NCBI GenBank assembly: GCA_964369465.1
Contig: CAYJEX010000002.1
Span: forward strand, 1 to 64,000
DNA length: 64,000 bases
Origin: CAYJHC01 sp964369465
GTDB taxonomy: Bacteria > Bacillota > Clostridia > Peptostreptococcales > Anaerovoracaceae
Direction of reading: 5' to 3'
The notes under the pieces were generated by a model. That model had not been told where the DNA came from. It saw nothing but the letters and a program-made list of their open reading frames with translations, and ran no database searches. The translations under genes were made by a program, and so were the position numbers. Shown one piece after another: positions 8,742-17,791 of this stretch. Positions within the stretch are counted from its first letter, which is position 1, and every line of letters begins with the position of its first letter.

Positions 8742-11093
8742 TTATATATCTGTACGTGCCAAAATATACGCAGGAGGTTTTCTAATAGTATTAAATACAG
8801 GAATCAATCCTACAACAAGCATGAATCCTAATATCATTACTATAGTTGCAATAAACACTGGGACATTTGCGAGAACAAAAGGTTCTAGTAGCGATACCGA
8901 TCGCAAAATGTAGAACGAAATAATTATCCCAGGCATGGAAGCTAGAGTAAATATTGCAATTATTTCTCCAAGAAACATTTTATATATGTCGAATTTTTTT
9001 ACTCCTATCGATCTATATATCCCTACCTCTTTTATTCTCGACAAGAAGGAGGCTCTAGAAATCAAATATATTATAAGTAGTGATACTATTCCTACAATCA
9101 ACCCAATTATAAATAAAACAGTATTTATTTCTTTAATTGAAGACTGATATTCTCTTTTACTTACTTCGTAACTATCTTCTCCTTTTATTCCCATGTTCTC
9201 TAATTGGCTTATAACCAAATCAGTATCGCTTGAATTTATACTAATGCGACTACTTAATCCCATCATATATTCTTCTAGCGTTGTCTCATTCACTATATAT
9301 TCATTCATGCTATTGCTTTCGTAATATCCTACAACTTCTAGTTTTTGATTACCTTCCTCAATTATGTCTCCGTAACCGTATTCATATCTTGAATTACTGT
9401 TGATAATCACTTCAGAATGGTTCGTAGGCAAGCTCCCAGAATACAATTCTAAATTTTCTACATTTTCATAATTCAAAACAGGAGAAGCTCCATCAAAATA
9501 TATATCTTCGATAACTTTCATTACAGTTTCTTTTGGGGCATATATTGATGGATTTCCTGTATCAACAACTCCAACAACTTTATATTTATTTAAAAGCGAA
9601 GTTCCTATAAAATCTTCTACATTTAATAGCCCAATTTGCTTGGACTCTTCAGTAGTTAACATTTTATCTATTATCATTTTATCCAAAACAACTTCATCTT
9701 TTTTTTGAATCATTTCACCATAGATCACATCATTTTCAGTAATATTGTCTGAAAATGTAAGTGAACCCGACAACATAATTGGGGACGTAGTAGTTTGGTA
9801 CCAATTATTTGAGTGAAGATTTATTATAGCTGCCGCATCAATAGGAATTGCATAATTAACACCTTCCAAAGATTTAATTGTAGTATAAGCATCTAAGGTC
9901 ATCCCTTTAGATTCTATTATCACATAATCCTTATGGTACTTTAAATAATCCCCCTCATCAACTACATTTAATTTGGCAAATATGGAAAATGAGAATGTTA
10001 TAAAAACTGCAGAAGCAAATATTCCAAGTAGTAAAAGTTTTTTTAGAATAGGATACTCAGCAACTTTCTTAAACGACGTAGATATCAACGATGAAAAACT
10101 AAATATTGAAGAATATTTCTGTTTTCCACCTTCAAAAGGTTGCATATTAAAGTCGCTTCCATTCAAGTCGTCTCTTTCCATTTGCCTATAATTATCGTCA
10201 ATAAATTCAATGTTAGAATTGCTATCAACAACTTCTACTCGTGATTTACTTTTTATATATAAGTTCCCGCCTTTTACAACGATCTCAAAATCAACGACAT
10301 CTTCTAAGTTACTGTAAATATTGATGTTATAGCCATCATCTTTGAGCTTTTGAACTCTTTCAAAATCTTTCAGATATATAGAGCTTTCAATTTTATAATC
10401 TAGCCCTTCCGAAGCATTATTTATATTGTCCGACTCAACAGTACCATCTTTTATTTTTATAATCCTATTTGCATAAAAATTTGCTATTGGAACTTCATGC
10501 GTAACCAAAACAACTAATCGCTCTTTAGCGATAGCCGAAATTATTTTCATTACTTCTAATGAGTTTTTACTATCTAAATTACCTGTAGGTTCATCCGCTA
10601 AGATTATTTGAGGATTTTTAACTAAAGCTCTAGCGATAGCAACTCTCTGTCTTTCTCCACCCGAAAGCATCGAACAAGGTCTTTTTTTGTATCGCAGCAT
10701 ATCAACTTTTCCAAGAACATATTCTACTCTTTCTCTTATTTCAGTTTTGTTTTTTACGCCTAGCATTTTCAATACAATAGCTATATTTTCAAACACCGAA
10801 AGAGAATCGACTAGTTTATAATCTTGAAAAATATATCCTATGTTTTTGTTTCTGATTTTATCTATATTATGTGCAGTCCTCTTACTTATTTTTTCTCCAT
10901 TAATAAATATGTTCCCTTCATTAACTTTGTCAAGGCCGCCGATACAGTTTAACATAGTGGTCTTTCCGCATCCAGAAGGGCCAAGAAGAGCTACTAAACC
11001 TTTACTTTCTAGCGTTAAACTCGTATTATTGATGGCAACTGTTTTTCCACCTTTATTTTTAAATGATTTTGTTACATTTTTGATTTCAATCAT
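8742..11093 (-). CDS. ABC transporter ATPase fused to FtsX/MacB-type permease (second of pair)
   Basis: A 783-aa fusion of an ABC ATPase and a permease. Walker A GPSGCGKTT is at residues 38-46, the signature LSGGERQRVAIARAL follows near 140, Walker B ends in ILADEPTGNLDS, and the H-loop reads VTHE. After a linker there is one membrane span near residue 350, a large extracytoplasmic domain, then three C-terminal spans in the FtsX arrangement. It starts two bases after the upstream paralogue's stop, with AGGAGG inside that gene's 3' end, so the two are translationally coupled and probably form a heterodimer. Such pairs next to two-component systems often move peptides or lipids, or protect against antimicrobial peptides; that role is inferred. 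Confidence 0.92.
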   Translation of the reverse strand: MIEIKNVTKSFKNKGGKTVAINNTSLTLESKGLVALLGPSGCGKTTMLNCIGGLDKVNEGNIFINGEKISKRTAHNIDKIRNKNIGYIFQDYKLVDSLSVFENIAIVLKMLGVKNKTEIRERVEYVLGKVDMLRYKKRPCSMLSGGERQRVAIARALVKNPQIILADEPTGNLDSKNSLEVMKIISAIAKERLVVLVTHEVPIANFYANRIIKIKDGTVESDNINNASEGLDYKIESSIYLKDFERVQKLKDDGYNINIYSNLEDVVDFEIVVKGGNLYIKSKSRVEVVDSNSNIEFIDDNYRQMERDDLNGSDFNMQPFEGGKQKYSSIFSFSSLISTSFKKVAEYPILKKLLLLGIFASAVFITFSFSIFAKLNVVDEGDYLKYHKDYVIIESKGMTLDAYTTIKSLEGVNYAIPIDAAAIINLHSNNWYQTTTSPIMLSGSLTFSDNITENDVIYGEMIQKKDEVVLDKMIIDKMLTTEESKQIGLLNVEDFIGTSLLNKYKVVGVVDTGNPSIYAPKETVMKVIEDIYFDGASPVLNYENVENLELYSGSLPTNHSEVIINSNSRYEYGYGDIIEEGNQKLEVVGYYESNSMNEYIVNETTLEEYMMGLSSRISINSSDTDLVISQLENMGIKGEDSYEVSKREYQSSIKEINTVLFIIGLIVGIVSLLIIYLISRASFLSRIKEVGIYRSIGVKKFDIYKMFLGEIIAIFTLASMPGIIISFYILRSVSLLEPFVLANVPVFIATIVMILGFMLVVGLIPVFNTIRKPPAYILARTDI

Positions 11094-11095
11094 GA

Positions 11096-13261
11096 TTAAA
11101 CCTCCTGATTCAATGTGGTAATGGCACTACTTTTGAATAGTTTTCCAGCCACTTTTACGCCTAAAAAGTAACTCATAAAGAGCAATATTACATACACAAT
11201 CAAAAGATGATATGGATCTGTATAATCTCTAATAGTCACAAAGAAGGAATACGAAGGTTCAACGACGTATGTGATAAGCAAGAATATACCATACACCAAT
11301 GTGGAAATTACCAACAGTTCTCCTTGGACAAATTTCTTCAAGACTTTTAAGTCAGCTCCAAGAATTCTAAGTGTAGTGAAGTAATTCTTCCTAGAAGCCA
11401 TAATCAATCGTATTACAAAATACGCTACAAAAAACAGTACGATAATCATCGAAATAGTTACGAAAGTATTAATTGTATCGAAAACATCCATCAAAATTAA
11501 TGTATCCGAAATTTTCAACACCATATATCCAAGGTTTTCTAAATCAACAACCGTTTCATCTATCAGGTCAAACTCTTCTACAAAAACACTGCTTTGGTAG
11601 TTAGCTCCACCATATAGCTTATTAAAGTCAGTGCGATTCATAATTATTGTGTTTTTTGCATACTCGAAATCCACATCTGCGTAATATTCGGAAAACTCTT
11701 CTACACTTAATGTGTCTGTAACTTCAAAACTCACATTATTTGTATAGTTCATATCTTCATATTCTAGTACAATAGTTTCGTTAATTATATCGTAATACAT
11801 TTCTTCATTTACATAAGCAGTTCCTTTAGAAATAGTATCATCAATTACAACAAAAACATCTTGAGCAATAATTTCATCATCCAAATATACAGATGGTGGA
11901 TTTACATTTGTTTTTTGGAAAATAGAGGCTTCCTTTAGGAATGCATCGCTTCCATATGCTTTATCAACAAATGCTTCAGTTAATTGTATTCCAACAATTT
12001 TGTATTCTGAAATATAATTTGCTGCTGCTGTCGAATAAGCACTTTGTGAAAAATTCGAATCCCAGATCTCTTGAATTCCCTCCGGCGAAGGATTTATAGC
12101 GTATTCATAAATTTGCAGCACAAGTTCAGAATCGTTTTCAGGCATCCTTCCATAATCTAATTCACCTTTAAAATTTCCTATTGGCCGAGGCGAAACAAAA
12201 AAGTAATTGTATTCATTTTCGTCTACTAACTCCAAATAATAATCAAGTGATAAATCATCTTTAACAATTTGGTCTATATTATCAAGCGTAGATATTGTTT
12301 CAAAATCCTCTTCAGTAAGAGGAACATTATCCTTGTTCTTGACAATTAACCTCTCGATAGATGTGTCTGAGAAATTCCAGTTATGTCCTAGTGATATTGC
12401 GACTTCCTTTTGTTTTTGGTCATATGAATATTTCCCTAATATTGCCGCTGTCAAAAGTGCAAAAACAAGGAATAGTAATAAAAACTTGGGAATAATATTG
12501 AAAGTATTTCTAAGTGTAAGGCGAACTTTATTCTTAAATGTAATAGGTTTTTGACTAGGCAAGCGTACATATTTCTCATTTACATTAGAAATCTTATCAT
12601 CCTCTAGTATTTTTCCATCGTACATGGTTATTTTTCGTGTTACATAATTTGCAACTTGTTCATAATTATGGGTAACAATAATTACAAGTTTTTCTTTTGA
12701 TATTTCATGTAACAATTCTATAATTTCTTTTGCCGATTTACTATCTAAATTTCCTGTAGGTTCATCTGCAATAATTATAGGAGAATCTTTTGCTAACGCC
12801 CTTGCAATGGCAACTCTTTGTTTTTGCCCACCAGACAATTTTGACGTTTTTGTGTTTTTAATATTATTTAAACCCACTTTATCAATTAAAGACAAAACCT
12901 TGCTTTTAGCTTCTTTTTTCGTCTCTCCATTAAGAATAAGTGCAAGTTCTATATTCTGATAAACAGTGTAACTCCCAACAAGGTTGAAATTTTGGAATAT
13001 ATTGCCTACATATTTTCTTCTATAATCTTCATAGTCTTTCTCGGAAAAATGACTGGTTTCCTCTCCACCTATGTACATTTCTCCTTCTTCATAAGTATCT
13101 AGTCCACTAATAACATTAAGCAAAGTGGATTTTCCAGAACCTGATTCGCCTGTAATTGCAATGAATTCTCCTACTTTAAAGTCTAAAGATACTTTGTTAA
13201 TACCGCTTGCAACAATACCATTTTGCGAATAAAATTTGGAAACACTCTTCAATTTAATCAT
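11096..13261 (-). CDS. ABC transporter ATPase fused to FtsX/MacB-type permease (first of pair)
   Basis: 721-aa paralogue of the following gene with the same order: ATPase domain first (Walker A GESGSGKST at 38-46, signature LSGGQKQRVAIARAL, Walker B IIADEPTGNLDS), a membrane span near residue 275, an acidic extracytoplasmic domain, then three C-terminal spans. The start at 13261 (MIKLKSVSKFY) has AAGGGA upstream and aligns with the ATPase domain start; the longer open frame is upstream sequence that contains a promoter. The two proteins differ strongly outside the ATPase cores, which suggests a heterodimer rather than a recent duplication. It is likely controlled by the adjacent histidine kinase and response regulator. 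Confidence 0.9.
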   Translation of the reverse strand: MIKLKSVSKFYSQNGIVASGINKVSLDFKVGEFIAITGESGSGKSTLLNVISGLDTYEEGEMYIGGEETSHFSEKDYEDYRRKYVGNIFQNFNLVGSYTVYQNIELALILNGETKKEAKSKVLSLIDKVGLNNIKNTKTSKLSGGQKQRVAIARALAKDSPIIIADEPTGNLDSKSAKEIIELLHEISKEKLVIIVTHNYEQVANYVTRKITMYDGKILEDDKISNVNEKYVRLPSQKPITFKNKVRLTLRNTFNIIPKFLLLFLVFALLTAAILGKYSYDQKQKEVAISLGHNWNFSDTSIERLIVKNKDNVPLTEEDFETISTLDNIDQIVKDDLSLDYYLELVDENEYNYFFVSPRPIGNFKGELDYGRMPENDSELVLQIYEYAINPSPEGIQEIWDSNFSQSAYSTAAANYISEYKIVGIQLTEAFVDKAYGSDAFLKEASIFQKTNVNPPSVYLDDEIIAQDVFVVIDDTISKGTAYVNEEMYYDIINETIVLEYEDMNYTNNVSFEVTDTLSVEEFSEYYADVDFEYAKNTIIMNRTDFNKLYGGANYQSSVFVEEFDLIDETVVDLENLGYMVLKISDTLILMDVFDTINTFVTISMIIVLFFVAYFVIRLIMASRKNYFTTLRILGADLKVLKKFVQGELLVISTLVYGIFLLITYVVEPSYSFFVTIRDYTDPYHLLIVYVILLFMSYFLGVKVAGKLFKSSAITTLNQEV

Positions 13262-13300
13262 AACGATCCCTTTCAAAATAAGTACAACTTCTATATAGCC

Positions 13301-13309
13301 ATTATACCA
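13301..13309 (-). promoter_or_regulatory. Extended -10 promoter ahead of the ABC pair
   Basis: TGGTATAAT on the minus strand is a consensus TGn extended -10 element in the 139-base gap between the kinase and ABC genes. No good -35 lies 17 bases upstream, so either the extended -10 suffices or an activator helps. Confidence 0.5.
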
Positions 13310-13400
13310 CACTCTCAACATGCACTGAGCATTCGCGATACGGTTATTTCAAAATTGTGATATAGTTAGTGCGAATCTACGACTGTCATGCAAAACAATA

Positions 13401-14756
13401 TTAAGCTTCTGTCACAAAAGACAAGGTGGCTTTAAACAAATCTCCATCTATTTCAATATCTAAAATGCCATTTTGAATTTTTGTGAAGTTATCTGCTATA
13501 TTAAGTCCTAATCCATTTCCTTCTTCAGTACGAGACTCATCCCCTCTTATAAATCTTTCTTTAAGTTCCTCCGGTGTTATATTTAGAGGAATTTTAGAAA
13601 TATTTTTAAAAGACATATAGACTCTCTTATCTTTTACTATAGAATTGATATATACTCTAGTTCCTTCCATAGAATACTTGCAGATATTAGAAAATAAGTT
13701 TTCCAAAACTCTCGTTATTAGCCTATCGTCACACATTATCTTAGCACTCTTTTGGGGAGCAGATAATATTACTTCTAGCCCGGCCTCTTCCAGCTTTTCT
13801 TTGTATTCACCTACTATTTGTGTTAGTATTGTCTCCACATCCATTTCCATTAAGTTGACTTCCATAACTCCTGATGTGGCCTTGGATGCGTCGATTAAAT
13901 CTTCCGTCAATTTTTTTAATTTGTTACTTTGCCTTAATAACACTTCAATATATTCTGCCATTTTCTTGCTCTTTGTCTTTTCGTCATTCATCAGATTTGT
14001 ATAATTAATTATTGATGTAAGCGGGGTTTTTATATCATGCGAAACATTTGTTAATAATGTAGTTTTCAACCTTTCACTTTTTAACTTATCTTCTACAGCA
14101 ACGCCTATAGCTACTCCGATGGAGTTTAAGTCATTGGCACTTTTTTTCAAAGGCCATATTATCAAGGTGACATCTATACTATGATCAAAATTCCCTTTAT
14201 AAAGCTCCTTTCTTGCCTTAGCAATAACATTAACATCCGCACCTATTCTAATGGTTACTAAAATAACTAATATTGATATAATCACTGCCCATAAATTCAA
14301 ATAAAAATAATTCATTACTATACTAGATTTCCAATATAAGTGAATGATTACTTGATAGCCTACATATGCTATTGCCACAGACAACAGAGTCATCTTCGCA
14401 AAAAACATGTTCATGATTTTTCCATTACTATTTCTGTATCCTTCTTTTATGTACTCAATGGTTTTAAACATTTTCATTGCTATTGAGTTTTCCCAAAATA
14501 TTCTCTTTTGGATTTTATCTTTTATAAATCGTATTGATAAAATTAGTCCTCCAATAGCACAGCATGTATATATTACTATTCCGCCTACGCTATATCCATA
14601 CCTTGAATACTCTACATAAGAGAACACTCCTGCAATTATTACCGAAATGGAAATTATTCCTGTAGCTAACCAAGTTTCAACAGGAATTTTGTTGACTCCA
14701 TCTACGTCTTGTAGTTTTGTCTTGTATTCGTTTTTTGTTTTCTTCTCTTTCATCAT
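13401..14756 (-). CDS. Membrane sensor histidine kinase
   Basis: 451-aa kinase. Four hydrophobic spans occupy roughly residues 28-48, 57-76, 120-140 and 150-172, with very short external loops, so it probably senses within or at the membrane rather than through an extracellular domain. The phosphoacceptor region reads LLTNVSHDIKTPLTS with His240. The ATPase domain has the N-box NLFSNICKYS and the G-box GNGLGLNIA. Two adjacent ATG codons exist (14756 and 14753), both served by AGGTGG. It follows the response regulator by 33 bases and precedes two ABC fusions it presumably controls. The stimulus is unknown. Confidence 0.95.
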   Translation of the reverse strand: MMKEKKTKNEYKTKLQDVDGVNKIPVETWLATGIISISVIIAGVFSYVEYSRYGYSVGGIVIYTCCAIGGLILSIRFIKDKIQKRIFWENSIAMKMFKTIEYIKEGYRNSNGKIMNMFFAKMTLLSVAIAYVGYQVIIHLYWKSSIVMNYFYLNLWAVIISILVILVTIRIGADVNVIAKARKELYKGNFDHSIDVTLIIWPLKKSANDLNSIGVAIGVAVEDKLKSERLKTTLLTNVSHDIKTPLTSIINYTNLMNDEKTKSKKMAEYIEVLLRQSNKLKKLTEDLIDASKATSGVMEVNLMEMDVETILTQIVGEYKEKLEEAGLEVILSAPQKSAKIMCDDRLITRVLENLFSNICKYSMEGTRVYINSIVKDKRVYMSFKNISKIPLNITPEELKERFIRGDESRTEEGNGLGLNIADNFTKIQNGILDIEIDGDLFKATLSFVTEA

Positions 14757-14789
14757 TTTCCACCTTTCAAAATTTGATAATATTTTGAA

Positions 14790-15485
14790 TTATCTTGTCG
14801 GATCTTGGATTTTATATCCTTGCCCCCAAACAACCTTTAAGTATCTAGGTTCTTTGGGATTAATTTCAATCTTTTCTCTTAAATGTCTTATATGCACCGC
14901 TATTGTGCTTTCGTTACCATTGGAACTTTCTCCCCAAATATGTTCATATATCTTTTTAGGATTAAATACTTCACCTTGATTTTCCATCAAAAGTTTTAGG
15001 ATTTCGTATTCAGAAGGTGTCAAAAAAACTTCAACTCCATCTACATTAACCGTCTTACCCCTTGAGTCCAGCTCTATCCCATCTACTACGAAGACTTCTT
15101 TTTCTTTTGGTTTAGCACCTAACTCCATATATCTTCTAATTTGAGACTTTACTCTGGCAACGACTTCTAGAGGATTAAAAGGTTTTGTGATATAATCATC
15201 TCCTCCTATGCTTAATCCTAGTAATTTGTCAATATCTTCACTTTTAGCAGTAAGAAAAATTACTGGAACATTGGAAAATTCTCTTATTGCTAAAACAGAT
15301 GTAATTCCATCCATTTTAGGCATCATAATATCCATAAGTATTAGATGCAGATCTGCCTCTTTGGCAATTTCTACGGCTTCTTCTCCATTCTCAGCAATAA
15401 ATAGTTGATACCCTTCATTTGCAAGGTAAATTTTTAAGGCATTTACTATATCTTTTTCATCATCGCAAATTAATACATTGTACAT
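14790..15485 (-). CDS. OmpR/PhoB-family response regulator
   Basis: 231-aa two-domain regulator. The receiver domain has the acidic pair Asp8-Asp9, phosphoacceptor Asp52 in LILMDIMMPKMDG, and the conserved Lys in FLTAK. The C-terminal winged-helix DNA-binding domain ends GQGYKI, typical of the OmpR/PhoB class. The start at 15485 is set by AAGGAGG upstream; the longer frame adds 15 non-family residues. It leads the operon with the kinase and, through possible readthrough, the ABC pair. TCTTAA direct repeats in its own promoter suggest autoregulation. Confidence 0.96.
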   Translation of the reverse strand: MYNVLICDDEKDIVNALKIYLANEGYQLFIAENGEEAVEIAKEADLHLILMDIMMPKMDGITSVLAIREFSNVPVIFLTAKSEDIDKLLGLSIGGDDYITKPFNPLEVVARVKSQIRRYMELGAKPKEKEVFVVDGIELDSRGKTVNVDGVEVFLTPSEYEILKLLMENQGEVFNPKKIYEHIWGESSNGNESTIAVHIRHLREKIEINPKEPRYLKVVWGQGYKIQDPTR

Positions 15486-15511
15486 TCCTATCCTCCTTCT
15501 TTCTTGTTTAC

Positions 15512-15570
15512 AGTATACACTAGATAACATTTAAGATAATAGTAGCAAAACTCTTAAGAATTTATTAAGA
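15512..15570 (-). promoter_or_regulatory. Response-regulator promoter with OmpR-type direct repeats
   Basis: On the minus strand a TATACT -10 (15512-15517) lies close to the gene, with a poor -35. TCTTAA occurs three times upstream (15565-15570, 15554-15559, 15531-15536), 11 and 23 bases apart, that is about one and two helical turns. OmpR/PhoB proteins typically bind 11-bp-phased direct repeats that replace or overlap the -35. I infer this is the regulator's own binding site. Confidence 0.5.
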
Positions 15571-15649
15571 TTAAATTTTTTTAGATAAAATAAGAGATAA
15601 AGTAGAGAAAAATTCAAACGTTGCCAAGTGAAAGTTCATGTTCTATTGT

Positions 15650-15678
15650 TGACAAGCGATAATTCATGCTCTATACTA
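15650..15678 (+). promoter_or_regulatory. Promoter of the TPP riboswitch-thiT transcript
   Basis: TTGACA, 17-nt spacer, TATACT: consensus -35 and a five-of-six -10 at ideal spacing, ending about 20 bases before the riboswitch begins. Confidence 0.85.
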
Positions 15679-15700
15679 AAATCAAATTAATTATTAAATG

Positions 15701-15853
15701 CTAGGGGTGCTTATTGCTGAGATCCCTTTGACTAAACATTGGTCGTAAAATCTTTCTAAATTACAAGCCTTCGTAAATTGAAATTTTACACATCCATCTT
15801 ATTCAAAGGAAACCCTTAACCTGATTCGGTTAATGCCGACGTAGGGAAGCGTA
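15701..15853 (+). ncRNA. TPP (THI-box) riboswitch
   Basis: The conserved THI-box elements are in order: GGGGTGC, then GCTGAGAT (pyrimidine-sensing arm), ACCCTTAACCTGAT, and GCCGACGTAGGGAAG (pyrophosphate-sensing arm and closing helix). The P3 arm is unusually long, roughly 90 nt, with a visible inner stem GTAAAAT / ATTTTAC. It precedes a thiamine transporter gene, the expected target. Thiamine pyrophosphate binding should reduce thiT expression. The expression platform is described separately. Confidence 0.95.
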
Positions 15854-15877
15854 AAATTCATCGCAATCTTACTTTTC

Positions 15878-15907
15878 CCTCCTAGCTATTCTAAAGGAGG
15901 TTTTTTT
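15878..15907 (+). promoter_or_regulatory. Riboswitch expression platform: hairpin sequestering the thiT RBS, followed by T7
   Basis: CCTCCT pairs with AGGAGG (15895-15900), the Shine-Dalgarno sequence of thiT, across an 11-nt loop; seven T residues then lead directly into the ATG at 15908. The same hairpin can block ribosome entry and has the shape of a short intrinsic terminator. It is the most likely OFF structure of the TPP riboswitch. Confidence 0.7.
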
Positions 15908-16549
15908 ATGTCTTACGAAAATATTCAAACTTTTTTCGAATCCACAGCGGGACAAATTCTAACAGTTGCAATTATTTTAATACTATTTTCTTTGGTATTT
16001 TTTGCAGAGCGAAACAAAAAATTCGGAGCGAAAGTTTTAGCAATATGTGCATTGCTAACTGCCCTTGCAATTATTTTGAACCAATTCACTTTTTTCAAAA
16101 TGCCAGCTGGGGGTTCTGTTACATTTTTTTCAATGCTACCAGTCGTTTTAGCCACTTATTTTTTAGGACTTAGAGCTGGGATAGTTTCAGGATTTGCTGT
16201 AGGACTTGTTGCCCTAATATTTGGGCCATATATTATACACCCTTTACAATTGCTTTTAGATTACCCTTTTGCCTATGGAGCCTTGGCATTGGGATTTTAT
16301 TTTAGAAAAATAAAGTACGGGCTATACGCCACATATCTAATTGGAGTCCTTGGGCGTTATATCATCGCCGTTCTTTCTGGAACTATATTTTTTGAAGAAT
16401 ACGCCCCAGAAGGTTTTACAGGATTGACTTGGGCTCTATATTACAACATCACATATTTAGGTATTGAAGCACTTATCACCCTCCCTATTATTTTTATTCT
16501 GTACAAAACTCGTGTAATTGACCAGTTAAAAAGTGTTTGCAAATCTTAA
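15908..16549 (+). CDS. thiT: Thiamine ECF transporter substrate-binding (S) component ThiT
   Basis: Binds thiamine at the outer membrane face and works with the shared EcfA/A'/T energising module, which is not in this window. The 213-aa protein has one extra N-terminal span (about residues 16-32) followed by the six-helix ThiT core. Family motifs include GGSVTFFSMLPV, the L1-region residues PLQLLLDYPFAYG, and LSGTIFF. The start at 15908 is fixed by AGGAGG plus a T7 spacer. Control by the TPP riboswitch directly upstream confirms the substrate assignment. Confidence 0.95.
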   Translation: MSYENIQTFFESTAGQILTVAIILILFSLVFFAERNKKFGAKVLAICALLTALAIILNQFTFFKMPAGGSVTFFSMLPVVLATYFLGLRAGIVSGFAVGLVALIFGPYIIHPLQLLLDYPFAYGALALGFYFRKIKYGLYATYLIGVLGRYIIAVLSGTIFFEEYAPEGFTGLTWALYYNITYLGIEALITLPIIFILYKTRVIDQLKSVCKS

Positions 16550-16590
16550 TGTTTAGGTATATTATTGATATATACTGAAATATCATCCCA

Positions 16591-16619
16591 TTGCATTACT
16601 TTCATTTTCAAGTTATTAG
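16591..16619 (+). promoter_or_regulatory. Candidate promoter of cysK
   Basis: TTGCAT, 17-nt spacer, TATTAG in the 110-base gap after thiT; both boxes are four-of-six matches. It would give a leader of about 35 nt. Confidence 0.4.
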
Positions 16620-16659
16620 AAAAGTTGGTCTAAACTTTATTACAAAAGGACATACGCAA

Positions 16660-17598
16660 ATGAATAAAATCGCAAATAACTATTATACTTCTATAAATGA
16701 ATTGATTGGCAATACGCCATTGTTAAAGTTGCAAAATTTGGAAAAAGATCTTTCTCTTCACTCAAATATATTTGCCAAATTGGAATTTTTAAATCCATCA
16801 GGAAGTGTCAAGGACAGAACTGCCCTCGCAATGATAAACGATGCAAAGAGTAAAAATTTAATCGATTCACAAACAGTAATAATAGAACCTACCAGTGGCA
16901 ACACAGGTATAGGCCTTGCCTCTGTCGGAGCTGCTTTAAATTTGAAAACTGTAATTGTAATGCCTGAAAACGTTAGCAAAGAAAGAGTCTCTATTTTAAA
17001 ATTCCTGGGAGCAGATGTAATATTAACAGATGTAGCTTTAGGTATGGAAGGAGCAATTAAAAAAGCATTCGAACTACAGAATGACCACCCTAACAGCTTT
17101 ATCCCTTCTCAATTTGACAACTTTGCAAATCCTAAAATACATATGAAAACTACAGGCCCAGAAATATTTAAAGCATTAAATGGCGAAATAGATTTTTTCG
17201 TTGCAGGATTTGGAACGGGTGGAACAATTTCAGGAGTTGCAAATTATTTAAAATCACAAAATGATAAAATTCAAATTGTAGGTGTTGAACCTGCAAACTC
17301 ACCTTTTATAACTTTAGGCACTAAAGGTCCTCATAAAATACAAGGGATAGGGGCAGGTTTCATTCCAAAAAACTTAAATTTGAAGAACATCGATCGAATA
17401 CAGCCCATCACTGACGAAAGCGCTTACGAGTCGACTAAAGCTATAGCACAAAAAGAAGGTTTACTCGTAGGTCCATCTTCAGGAGCCGCCTTATCAGCCG
17501 CATTGGAGTTAGCGCAGGAGCCTAAAAATAAAGACAAAAATATAGTAGTTATATTCCCTGATAGCGGCCAAAGATACTTATCGACCGATTTATTTTAA
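16660..17598 (+). CDS. cysK: Cysteine synthase (O-acetylserine sulfhydrylase)
   Basis: PLP enzyme converting O-acetylserine and sulfide to cysteine and acetate. The 312-aa length is normal for the family. The PLP-lysine motif NPSGSVKDR lies near residue 43, the substrate loop PTSGNTGIGLA near 70, the phosphate-binding GFGTGGTISG near 180, and GPSSGAALSAAL near the C-terminus. The start is the ATG at 16660, with AAAGGA ten bases upstream; the longer frame begins with a non-canonical codon inside the promoter. cysE follows on the same strand, giving the complete serine-to-cysteine route. Confidence 0.95.
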   Translation: MNKIANNYYTSINELIGNTPLLKLQNLEKDLSLHSNIFAKLEFLNPSGSVKDRTALAMINDAKSKNLIDSQTVIIEPTSGNTGIGLASVGAALNLKTVIVMPENVSKERVSILKFLGADVILTDVALGMEGAIKKAFELQNDHPNSFIPSQFDNFANPKIHMKTTGPEIFKALNGEIDFFVAGFGTGGTISGVANYLKSQNDKIQIVGVEPANSPFITLGTKGPHKIQGIGAGFIPKNLNLKNIDRIQPITDESAYESTKAIAQKEGLLVGPSSGAALSAALELAQEPKNKDKNIVVIFPDSGQRYLSTDLF

Positions 17599-17791
17599 GA
17601 AAGATTAAATCCCTTAACTTGATTTCAAATCAAGACAAGAATTTTAATATATCTACATACTAGAGGTATATTTAAGGCTTTCTATATCATAAACTTTATT
17701 CAAAATAATTTTATAACAACGAATATTTTCGAAATCCACGCTAAATCACGGCATATATATAATTTAGAAACAGAAAATATAGGAGAAAACA

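Noticed and set aside
17618..17634. CTTGATTT/AAATCAAG inverted repeat between cysK and cysE as terminator
   Set aside because: The centre leaves almost no loop and no T-run follows; operator or chance are equally possible.
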